Part shown: positions 1-5,051 of the stretch, piece by piece
Numbering within the stretch: position 1 is the first letter of the stretch
How the letters are laid out: every line of letters begins with the position of its first letter
Origin: an uncultured Roseateles sp.
GTDB lineage: Bacteria; Pseudomonadota; Gammaproteobacteria; Burkholderiales; Burkholderiaceae
DNA: 6,092 bases
Assembly (NCBI GenBank): GCA_946480605.1
Contig: CAMLKW010000249.1
Coordinates: 1-6,092, forward strand
Direction of reading: 5' to 3'
Made by a program: the position numbers and the translations under genes
Notes under the pieces: generated by a model
Told to the model about the DNA's origin: nothing
Database searches by the model: none
The model's input: the letters and a program-made list of their open reading frames with translations, nothing else

Positions 1-893
1 TCGGCGAAGGCCTTGGCGAAGGCCAGGTCGGGCTTGCCGGTCTCGCACCAGATCAGATCCGCATAGGGCGCGTAGGCCAGGCCGCGGCTGATCGCCTGGT
101 CCAGGCCGTTGCGGGTGCGGTAGAAGCCTTCGACGGTGCGCTCGCCGGTGCAGAAGGGCTTGTCGTTGTCGTCGATGTCGCTGGTCACCAGGTCGCCGGC
201 CTCGGCGTCGGTGCGGGCCAGCAGCACGGTGGGCACGCCCATGGTGTCGGCCGCCAGGCGCGCCGCGACCAGCTTGGCCACCGCTTCACGCGTCGGGACC
301 AGCACCTTGCCGCCCATGTGGCCGCACTTCTTGGCGGCGGCCAGTTGGTCCTCGAAGTGCACGCCCGCGGCGCCCGCGTCGATCATGCCCTTCATCAGCT
401 CGAAGGCGTTCAGCACGCCGCCGAAGCCGGCTTCCGCGTCCGCCACGATCGGGGCGAAGTAGTCGATGTCGTTCTTGCCTTCGCTCCACTGGATCTCGTC
501 GGCGCGCTTGAAGGTCGCGTTGATGCGCTTGACCACCTTCGGCACCGAGTCCACCGAGTACAGCGACTGGTCGGGATACATCTCGCCGTTGCTGTTGGCG
601 TCGCCGGCCACCTGCCAGCCCGACAGATAGATGGCCTTCAGGCCGGCCTTGACCTGCTGCATGGCCTGGTTGCCGGTCAGCGCGCCCAGCGCGTTGATGA
701 AGGGCTCGGTGTTGACCAGGTTCCACAGCTTCTCGGCACCCCGCTTGGCCAGCGTGTGCTCGATGTCGATGCTGCCGCGCAGGCGCACGACGTCGGCGGC
801 GCTGTAGCCGCGCTTGATACCTTTCCAGCGCGGGTTCTCGGCCCAGTCTTTTTCCAGGGCTGCGATCTGTTGTTCACGGGTGAGGCGGGTCAT
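1..893 (-). CDS. aceA: Isocitrate lyase, N-terminal 297 residues (3' end cut by window edge)
   Basis: Isocitrate lyase cleaves isocitrate to glyoxylate and succinate, the first step of the cytoplasmic glyoxylate shunt used for growth on acetate, fatty acids and other C2-yielding substrates. I translated the minus strand from the ATG at 893-891 and the frame stays open to the left edge. The protein begins [17 protein letters not shown]. It carries [10 protein letters not shown] followed by MYPDQSLY, the metal-site region DAEAGFGG (D152-G159), and the family signature KKCGHMGGK at residues 188-196 with catalytic Cys190 (Cys195 in the E. coli enzyme). The spacing matches the short bacterial type of about 430 residues, so roughly a third is missing. 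The start is set by an AAGGAG ribosome site (minus strand, 904-899) five bases before the ATG. No aceB or aceK is visible; the upstream neighbour is a divergent acetyltransferase gene. The control region contains inverted repeats and a leader hairpin, described separately. The assignment is very secure. Confidence 0.97.
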   Translation of the reverse strand, partial: MTRLTREQQIAALEKDWAENPRWKGIKRGYSAADVVRLRGSIDIEHTLAKRGAEKLWNLVNTEPFINALGALTGNQAMQQVKAGLKAIYLSGWQVAGDANSNGEMYPDQSLYSVDSVPKVVKRINATFKRADEIQWSEGKNDIDYFAPIVADAEAGFGGVLNAFELMKGMIDAGAAGVHFEDQLAAAKKCGHMGGKVLVPTREAVAKLVAARLAADTMGVPTVLLARTDAEAGDLVTSDIDDNDKPFCTGERTVEGFYRTRNGLDQAISRGLAYAPYADLIWCETGKPDLAFAKAFA

Positions 894-901
894 GGAAGCT
901 C

Positions 902-931
902 CTTGCAAACATCGAAAACCGATGACGCAAG
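902..931 (-). promoter_or_regulatory. Leader RNA hairpin overlapping the aceA Shine-Dalgarno
   Basis: In the aceA transcript two nested stems can form just before the start codon. CUUGC pairs with GCAAG (bases 931-927 with 906-902), and inside it CAUCG pairs with CGAUG (924-920 with 914-910) around a five-base loop. A small asymmetric internal loop lies between them. The outer arm includes the AAG of the AAGGAG ribosome site at 904-899, so folding would hide half of it. The base pairs are read directly from the sequence. Any role in tuning translation is inferred, and ten pairs broken by an internal loop is a modest structure. Confidence 0.35.
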
Positions 932-965
932 ACTAGTCCTCCGCTCACCTCTTGCGGCCCCTCAA

Positions 966-979
966 GTCTTATAGAAGAC
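966..979. promoter_or_regulatory. Operator-like near-palindrome upstream of aceA
   Basis: GTCTTATAGAAGAC is a 14-bp dyad in which six of seven base pairs are symmetric; changing G974 to T would give the perfect GTCTTATATAAGAC. It overlaps the TATAAG proposed as the aceA minus 10 element, about 73 bp before the start codon, which is where a repressor would block transcription. From memory, a TCTTATATAAGA-type operator occurs upstream of TCA-cycle and propionate or acetate genes in Betaproteobacteria and is attributed to GntR-family regulators. I cannot confirm that link here. Confidence 0.4.
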
Positions 980-1038
980 AAAAAAGTTTGTCATTTAAAA
1001 ACAATGACTTGCGCATTGAATTTCAAATAACAAAAAGC

Positions 1039-1058
1039 ATTTCTTCATAATGAGAAAT
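1039..1058. promoter_or_regulatory. Second dyad, ATTTCT-N8-AGAAAT
   Basis: The arms ATTTCT (1039-1044) and AGAAAT (1053-1058) are perfectly complementary. Between and touching them lies a smaller dyad, TCAT-A-ATGA (1045-1053). The nested symmetry and AT-rich flanks suit a dimeric regulator site, perhaps an IclR- or LysR-type protein acting on either divergent gene. Some AT-rich dyads are expected by chance in a 25 percent GC stretch, so the assignment is tentative. Confidence 0.3.
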
Positions 1059-1142
1059 CATGCGGCAGTGCAGCACGCCAGCATTTCACGATCCGAAAGG
1101 TGACTTTTGAATCGTGAGAACAGCCGGTTTCAGAATCAAGCC

Positions 1143-1694
1143 ATGACCCTCTTGACCACGCCCCGCCTGCGGCTGGAGCCGCTCAACGACGACCATTTCG
1201 CCGGGCTGCACGAACTGAACCGCGACCCGGTGGTGATGCGCTACATCACCGGCCGGCCCGACACGCCCGAGGACACCCGGCTGATGATCGAGCGCGTGAA
1301 GGCGCGCTGGGCCGAGTTCGGCTACTCATGGTGGGGCTTCATCCGCCGCGACGACGGCCGGTTGATCGGCAGCGGCTGCATCCAGCACCTGAACCGCGAC
1401 CCGGCCGGGCCGCTGGAGACCGGCTGGCGGCTGCGCCAGGACGCCTGGGGCCAGGGCTACGCCAGCGAAGCCGCCCGCCACATGGTCGGCTGGGCCTTTG
1501 CAACGCTGCAGCCGGAACGGGTCTGCGCCGTCTGCCAGCCGCAGAACACGGCCTCCTCCACCGTCATGGAACGCTTGGGCATGAGCTTCACCGGCATCGG
1601 CCGCTGGTACGACATGGACTGCGCCCGCTACGACGTCACGGCCCTTCAATGGGCGGCAAGTGCGGCCAAGGACCGCTACGACGCTGAGGCATAG
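1143..1694 (+). CDS. GNAT family N-acetyltransferase (RimJ/RimL-like)
   Basis: This is a cytoplasmic acetyltransferase that moves an acetyl group from acetyl-CoA to an unidentified amine; relatives modify protein N-termini, antibiotics or small metabolites. With the ATG at 1143 the protein has 183 residues, close to the usual family size, and opens with the characteristic first strand TTPRLRLEPL. The CoA pyrophosphate loop RQDAWGQGYASEA spans residues 98-110 and fits the R/Q-x-x-G-x-G/A motif. It is followed by the helix AARHMVGWAF and the typical CQPQNTASSTVMERLGM segment (131-147). An in-frame TTG at 1107 has a better ribosome site (GAAAGGTGA, 1095-1103) and would add 12 residues; I prefer 1143 because family members normally start just before the TPRL strand. 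The gene is divergent from aceA and 40 bp upstream of a small basic protein gene. Its substrate cannot be told from sequence. Confidence 0.9.
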   Translation: MTLLTTPRLRLEPLNDDHFAGLHELNRDPVVMRYITGRPDTPEDTRLMIERVKARWAEFGYSWWGFIRRDDGRLIGSGCIQHLNRDPAGPLETGWRLRQDAWGQGYASEAARHMVGWAFATLQPERVCAVCQPQNTASSTVMERLGMSFTGIGRWYDMDCARYDVTALQWAASAAKDRYDAEA

Positions 1695-1734
1695 TCCGGC
1701 CTTCTGCTTTTTTCACTCTTTGCACGGAGGACCC

Positions 1735-1881
1735 ATGGCCAACACCGAACAGCGCAGCAACAAGATGGCGAAGAAGCCCAAGAAGGACACGGGCCCCGCC
1801 AAGACGGCCGGCTCCGACCGCCCGGTGGCGCCGATGACCTCGGTGATCCCCAAGGGCAAGGAAGCCAAGAAGAACAAGTGA
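1735..1881 (+). CDS. 48-residue lysine-rich hypothetical protein
   Basis: The ATG at 1735 follows a strong CGGAGG ribosome site (1725-1730) at a four-base spacing and gives a 48-residue protein ending at TGA 1879-1881. It begins MANTEQRSNKMAKKPKKD and ends GKEAKKNK. It contains 11 lysines and 2 arginines against 4 acidic residues, and has no Cys, Phe, Tyr, Trp or Leu, so it is strongly basic and almost certainly disordered, with no membrane segment or signal peptide. I recall similar short MANTEQR- proteins annotated as hypothetical in Burkholderiales, but cannot search here. Binding to nucleic acid or the ribosome would suit the charge, but that is a guess. It may be read through from the acetyltransferase gene, and a GC hairpin starts directly after its stop. 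The strong ribosome site and the coherent composition argue that it is real. Confidence 0.75.
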   Translation: MANTEQRSNKMAKKPKKDTGPAKTAGSDRPVAPMTSVIPKGKEAKKNK

Positions 1882-1899
1882 GCCGGCCTGCTGGCCGGC
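1882..1899. terminator. Perfect GC hairpin between convergent genes
   Basis: GCCGGCC (1882-1888) and GGCCGGC (1893-1899) are exact complements around a four-base loop, forming a 7-bp all-GC stem that fills most of the 22-bp gap between two convergent stop codons. There is no uninterrupted T run on either side. On the minus strand, downstream of marC, the following bases are T-rich (TTGTTCTTCTT, within 1880-1867), so termination is more likely for marC transcripts. A shared two-way terminator is plausible from the position. Confidence 0.45.
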
Positions 1900-1903
1900 G
1901 GCG

Positions 1904-2506
1904 TCACAGCCCACCGATGAAGTAGCGCTTCAGGCCGGCCAGCACCATTTCCACCGCAATGGCGGTCAGCACCAGGCCCATCAGCTTCTCGATGGCCGAC
2001 ACGACCGAATCGCCCAGCAGCCGGCGGATGCGGTCGGCCAGCACCAGCACCACGCCCGAGACCAGCATGGCGGCGCTCAAGGCGCCTATCCATTCGTAGA
2101 TGCGCTCCGGCTGGCGGGATGCCAGCAGCAGCACCGTGGCCATGGCCGACGGGCCGGCCAGCAGCGGCACGGCCAAAGGGAAGATCAGCGGCTCCTTGCC
2201 CGCCTCCAGGCCATAGGCCGACTCGCTCGACCCGCCGAAGATCATGCGGATGGCGATGATCATCAGGATCACGCCGCCGGCCACCTCCAGCGAGCGCTCG
2301 GACAGGTGCATCACGCGCAAAAAGCCTTCGCCCAGAAACATGAAGGCGAACAGCACGCAGAAGGCGATGCCCACCTCGCGCATGGCCACGCGGGTGCGCC
2401 GCTCGCGCGGCACGCCGCGCATCACCGAGATGAAGATGGGCAGGCTGCCGAGCGGGTCCAGCACCAGCAACAGCAGGATCAGGGCGGAAAGAAAGCTGTG
2501 GTCCAT
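1904..2506 (-). CDS. MarC family (UPF0056) integral membrane protein
   Basis: This is a 200-residue inner-membrane protein of the MarC/YhgN family, whose biochemical role is not settled: E. coli marC was once linked to antibiotic resistance, but later work did not support that. Six hydrophobic segments are visible at about residues 5-28, 43-63, 72-90, 107-129, 137-157 and 170-192. Family landmarks are the N-terminal LVLDPLGSLPIF (15-25 region), the central PLAVPLLAGPSA (110-121), and the C-terminal KLMGLVLTAIAVEMVL (174-189). The length matches the usual 195-215. The ATG at 2506-2504 has only a weak ribosome site (AGGGCGG immediately before it). The gene lies 24 bp downstream of the TonB-dependent receptor gene on the same strand with no terminator between them, so co-transcription is likely. 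It converges on the small basic protein gene. Family assignment is secure; substrate is unknown. Confidence 0.93.
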   Translation of the reverse strand: MDHSFLSALILLLLVLDPLGSLPIFISVMRGVPRERRTRVAMREVGIAFCVLFAFMFLGEGFLRVMHLSERSLEVAGGVILMIIAIRMIFGGSSESAYGLEAGKEPLIFPLAVPLLAGPSAMATVLLLASRQPERIYEWIGALSAAMLVSGVVLVLADRIRRLLGDSVVSAIEKLMGLVLTAIAVEMVLAGLKRYFIGGL

Positions 2507-2530
2507 CCGCCCTGATTGTCCGGGACCTCG

Positions 2531-4906
2531 TCAGAAGCGGTAATGGGCCCGCGCGAAGTAGGACGCGCCATTCAGGCCGAACTGCACGCTGTCGTAGTAG
2601 AAGCCGTTGTCGGTCTCGAACGGGTCCTGGCGCGTGGGCTTGACGTTGAACACGTTGTTGCCGCCCACGCTGAGCTTGAGCGCCGGCGTGGCCTGCCAGC
2701 TGAAGGCCAGGTCCATGGAGGTCTTGGGCTTGTAGTGCAGGTTGGGCACCGGCGGGCCCGAGAACGTGCCCTGGGTCTGGCTGCCGAAGTGGATGATCCT
2801 GGCCTCGCCGGTCCAGGCACCCTGGGCGTACTCGAAGCCCAGCGTGGCCTTGGCGCGCGGGCCGGCCTGCTCGATGAACAGGCGCTCGCGCTCGGACAGC
2901 AGCACGTCCTCATAGCCCTTCAGCGAGGTCGGCGCGTGGATGGCCGTCACCGTCGTGCGGCTGATGTTCAGCGCCAGGAAGGTGCTGAGCTGACCCGCGC
3001 CCAGCTTGGCGCGCGTGGACGCGGTCAGGTCCAGGCCGCGCGTGCGCGTGTCGACCGAGTTCACGAAGAACTGCGCCTGCCCCACGCCCAGGCCTTGCAG
3101 GATGGCGCCCAGCGCCGGGTAGTTGCCGTCGTCGAAGCGGCCCGACAGCACGATGCGGTCGCGGATGTTGATCTGGTAGAGGTCGGCCGTGATGGCCGTG
3201 TCGGCGCTGGGCTTGAAGGTGAAGCCCACGGTCAGGTTCTTGGACTTCTCCTGCTTCAGCGCCGGCACGCCCGCGGCGTTGGTGATGACGCTACCGTTGG
3301 GCGCCAGCACCACGTCCAGCGGCTGCTGGTTGATGAAGTCGGTGAAGGTGGACGAGAAGTACAGCTGCTGCAGGCTGGGTGCGCGGAAGCCCGTGCTGGC
3401 GGCGCCGCGCAGCAGCAGTTGCTTGCTGAGCTTGTAGCTGCCGGCCAGCTTGGCGGTGGTCGTGGAGCCGAAGTCGCTGAAGTGCTCGGCGCGGATGGCG
3501 GCATCCAGCGTCAGCGCGGGCGTCAGGCCGGCCTCCCAGTCGAGGTAGACGGCCTGGCTGTCGCGGCTGCGCTTGGTGGCATCGGCCGGCTGGAAGCCCG
3601 GGAAGCCCTGGCTGCCGGCATTGCCGCCCTGCCCCAGGCCGTCGGCGTCGATGTAGGAACCGGGCTCGCCGGCGACGATGTCGTACTTCTCGCGGCGGTA
3701 CTCGGCGCCGAAGGCGATGTTGCTGCCGCCCAGCAGATCCGGGAAGAAGCGGCTGACGTCGAAGTTGGTCGTCGCCTGGCTGAAGCCGAAGCCGCCGGCG
3801 TCGAAGCGGCTGGCGCTGATGCCTTTGCCACCGGCCAGCAGATCCTTGTTGGCGATGGATGCGTTCAGCGTGTTGCTGATGTCGTAGCGCATCTTGTTGG
3901 AGCCGTAGGTCTGCGACAGGTCGGTGTCCCAGCCGGCGAACGTGGACTTCCAGCCGACGATGACGTAGCGGTCCTCGATGTCGCCGTTGATGAAGGGCAC
4001 GAAGCCGCTGGGATACATCGCGGCCGAGTTGCGGCTGGGGATGTCGTCGGAGCCCACGCCGCCGCGCGTCCAGGCACCGGAGGAGGCGTCGCGGTCCTGC
4101 GCGCCGGCCGTCAGGTAGAGCTTGCTATCGCCGGTGACGGGGAACTCGCCGTTCAGGTAGACGGTCTTGTTCTTGACCGCCGTGTCGCCGATGAGGCGCG
4201 GCCCGATGTTCTCGTCGTTGGGGTCGTTGCGGTTGGAGCGGCCACGGTCCTGCCATTCGCCAGTGATGGCAAGCGTGCCGCCGCCCAGCTTCACGCCGCA
4301 GTAGGCCGAGGCCAGGTAGTTCTTGCCGTCGCCGGCCGAGTACTGGCCGTAGCCGGCCACCGCCTCGCAGCCGGCGCGCTTCTTCAGCTGGATGTTGATG
4401 ACGCCGGCGATGGCGTCCGAGCCGTACTGCGCCGCGGCGCCGTCGCGCAGCACCTGCACGTTGTCGATGGCCAGCAGCGGCAGCGAGTTCATGTCCGTGC
4501 CTGTCGAGCCGCGGTTGCGCGCGCCGAACAGGTTCACCAGCGCCACCGTGTGGCGGCGCTTGCCGTTGACCAGCACCAGCGTCTGGTCCGAGCCCAGGCC
4601 GCGCAGCGCGGCCGAGTCGATCAGGTCGGCGCCGTCGGCGCCGGTCTGGCGCGTCGAGTTGAACGACGGGGACAGGTATTGCAGCGTCTGCGCCAGATCG
4701 AACTGGCCGCCACCCTCGGTCACCTTGCTCATCGAATAGATATCCACGGGAACCAGCGTGTCGGTGCTGGACGCGGCGGGCAGCGTCTTGCGGGAACCGA
4801 CGACGGTGACACGTTCGAGGCTGCTGGCCTCCTGGGCGGTGGCAGCGGTGGTGCCGAAGAGACTGAGCGCGGCGAGCGCGGTCGGCAGCAGGCGGGTAGC
4901 GTGCAT
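2531..4906 (-). CDS. TonB-dependent outer-membrane receptor
   Basis: This is a 791-residue outer-membrane active transporter that would take up a scarce nutrient (metal chelate, vitamin or oligosaccharide) using energy passed on by TonB-ExbBD. Residues 1-24 form a signal peptide ending in ATA before Gln25. A TonB box is likely at LERVTVVGSR (30-39). The plug domain covers about 48-176 and includes ALRGLGSDQTLVLVNGKRR (100-118) and the hallmark RDGAAAQYGSDAIAGVINI (154-172). The barrel fills the rest, with GFRAPSLQQLY in its middle, the late NVFNVKPTRQDPF segment, and a terminal aromatic strand ending HYRF. The start is the ATG at 4906-4904, chosen because it begins the signal peptide and has GGAG eight bases upstream (4918-4915); the same frame stays open upstream to 5179, but that extension overlaps xerD. 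There is no N-terminal signalling domain and no sigma/anti-sigma pair nearby, so the substrate remains unknown. The only cysteines are C180 and C203. Confidence 0.95.
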   Translation of the reverse strand: MHATRLLPTALAALSLFGTTAATAQEASSLERVTVVGSRKTLPAASSTDTLVPVDIYSMSKVTEGGGQFDLAQTLQYLSPSFNSTRQTGADGADLIDSAALRGLGSDQTLVLVNGKRRHTVALVNLFGARNRGSTGTDMNSLPLLAIDNVQVLRDGAAAQYGSDAIAGVINIQLKKRAGCEAVAGYGQYSAGDGKNYLASAYCGVKLGGGTLAITGEWQDRGRSNRNDPNDENIGPRLIGDTAVKNKTVYLNGEFPVTGDSKLYLTAGAQDRDASSGAWTRGGVGSDDIPSRNSAAMYPSGFVPFINGDIEDRYVIVGWKSTFAGWDTDLSQTYGSNKMRYDISNTLNASIANKDLLAGGKGISASRFDAGGFGFSQATTNFDVSRFFPDLLGGSNIAFGAEYRREKYDIVAGEPGSYIDADGLGQGGNAGSQGFPGFQPADATKRSRDSQAVYLDWEAGLTPALTLDAAIRAEHFSDFGSTTTAKLAGSYKLSKQLLLRGAASTGFRAPSLQQLYFSSTFTDFINQQPLDVVLAPNGSVITNAAGVPALKQEKSKNLTVGFTFKPSADTAITADLYQINIRDRIVLSGRFDDGNYPALGAILQGLGVGQAQFFVNSVDTRTRGLDLTASTRAKLGAGQLSTFLALNISRTTVTAIHAPTSLKGYEDVLLSERERLFIEQAGPRAKATLGFEYAQGAWTGEARIIHFGSQTQGTFSGPPVPNLHYKPKTSMDLAFSWQATPALKLSVGGNNVFNVKPTRQDPFETDNGFYYDSVQFGLNGASYFARAHYRF

Positions 4907-4912
4907 GGCGGG

Positions 4913-4944
4913 AACTCCGTGGGGTGGTTGATGGCGGCGGAGTT
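4913..4944 (-). promoter_or_regulatory. Hairpin covering the receptor gene's Shine-Dalgarno
   Basis: In the transcript, AACUCCG (bases 4944-4938) is an exact 7-bp complement of CGGAGUU (4919-4913) across an 18-base loop. The second arm contains the whole GGAG ribosome site (4918-4915) of the receptor gene, so folding would block initiation. A second hairpin (CGCGGC/GCCGCG, 4966-4949) sits directly upstream. The pairing is seen directly; regulation by an RNA, protein or ligand is inference, and I see no recognisable cobalamin or other known riboswitch core. Confidence 0.35.
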
Positions 4945-4996
4945 TGCGCGCGGCAAGCCCGCCGCGGAGCCTCTTGTTGTCGCCCGCCGACAGGAT

Positions 4997-5019
4997 TGAA
5001 ACCAATGAAACTTTCGAAG
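4997..5019. promoter_or_regulatory. Short repeat cluster upstream of the receptor gene
   Basis: TGAAAC occurs twice at a 9-bp period (4997-5002 and 5006-5011). The second copy is part of the inverted repeat GAAA-C-TTTC (5007-5015), which runs into the palindrome TTCGAA (5013-5018). The cluster lies 91-113 bp before the receptor start codon, a plausible place for a regulator to act. No convincing promoter hexamers were found beside it, and no known regulator is assigned. Confidence 0.25.
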
Positions 5020-5020
5020 C

Positions 5021-5035
5021 CCGCGTGCTACGCGG
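5021..5035 (-). terminator. Possible weak xerD terminator
   Basis: CCGCGT (5021-5026) and ACGCGG (5030-5035) form a perfect 6-bp stem with a three-base loop, 17 bases past the xerD stop. On the minus strand it is followed by GGCTTCGAAAGTTTC, which is not a true T run. It may end or slow xerD transcripts before the receptor gene, but the evidence is only the hairpin and its position. Confidence 0.25.
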
Positions 5036-5051
5036 CGGCCTCGGCACGGCG

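Larger units (their letters stand above)
894..1142. promoter_or_regulatory. Divergent aceA / GNAT control region with AT-rich core
   Basis: This non-coding stretch separates two divergent genes. Bases 981-1060 hold only 20 G or C in 80, in strong contrast with the GC-rich genes on both sides. The clearest inverted repeats are GTCTTAT/AGAAGAC at 966-979, GTCATT-N7-AATGAC at 990-1008, TTGAA-T-TTCAA at 1016-1026 and ATTTCT-N8-AGAAAT at 1039-1058. A possible aceA promoter on the minus strand is ATGACA (994-989), a 15-base spacer and TATAAG (973-968); the spacer is shorter than the usual 17. On the plus strand TTCAAA (1022-1027), 18 bases, CATAAT (1046-1051) could serve the acetyltransferase. The promoters are guesses from hexamers; the AT-rich core and the repeats are seen directly. 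Part of 1107-1142 would be coding if the acetyltransferase uses its upstream TTG. Confidence 0.5.

Noticed and set aside
903..908. TTGCAA as a RamB/ScfR-like site near the aceA start.
   Set aside because: Only a six-base palindrome inside the leader and ribosome site; too short and too close to the start codon to support an operator call.
318..974. 218-codon plus-strand open frame opposite aceA.
   Set aside because: Antisense shadow of the isocitrate lyase gene; the product shows no recognisable family features.
1686..1713. Possible terminator after the acetyltransferase: GAGGC/GCCTT stem and a T6 run.
   Set aside because: The stem is only five pairs with one G-U, has an eight-base loop, and is separated from the T run by four bases. 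Too weak to call.
2516..4999. 827-codon open frame on the plus strand opposite the receptor gene.
   Set aside because: Its product is an Ala/Val/Gly/Arg-rich sequence with no domain, and it lies exactly antisense to a complete, well-recognised receptor gene. Such frames arise from GC-rich third positions.
4907..5051. Cobalamin riboswitch upstream of the receptor gene.
   Set aside because: The leader is too short and lacks the conserved core, including the GCCACTG box.
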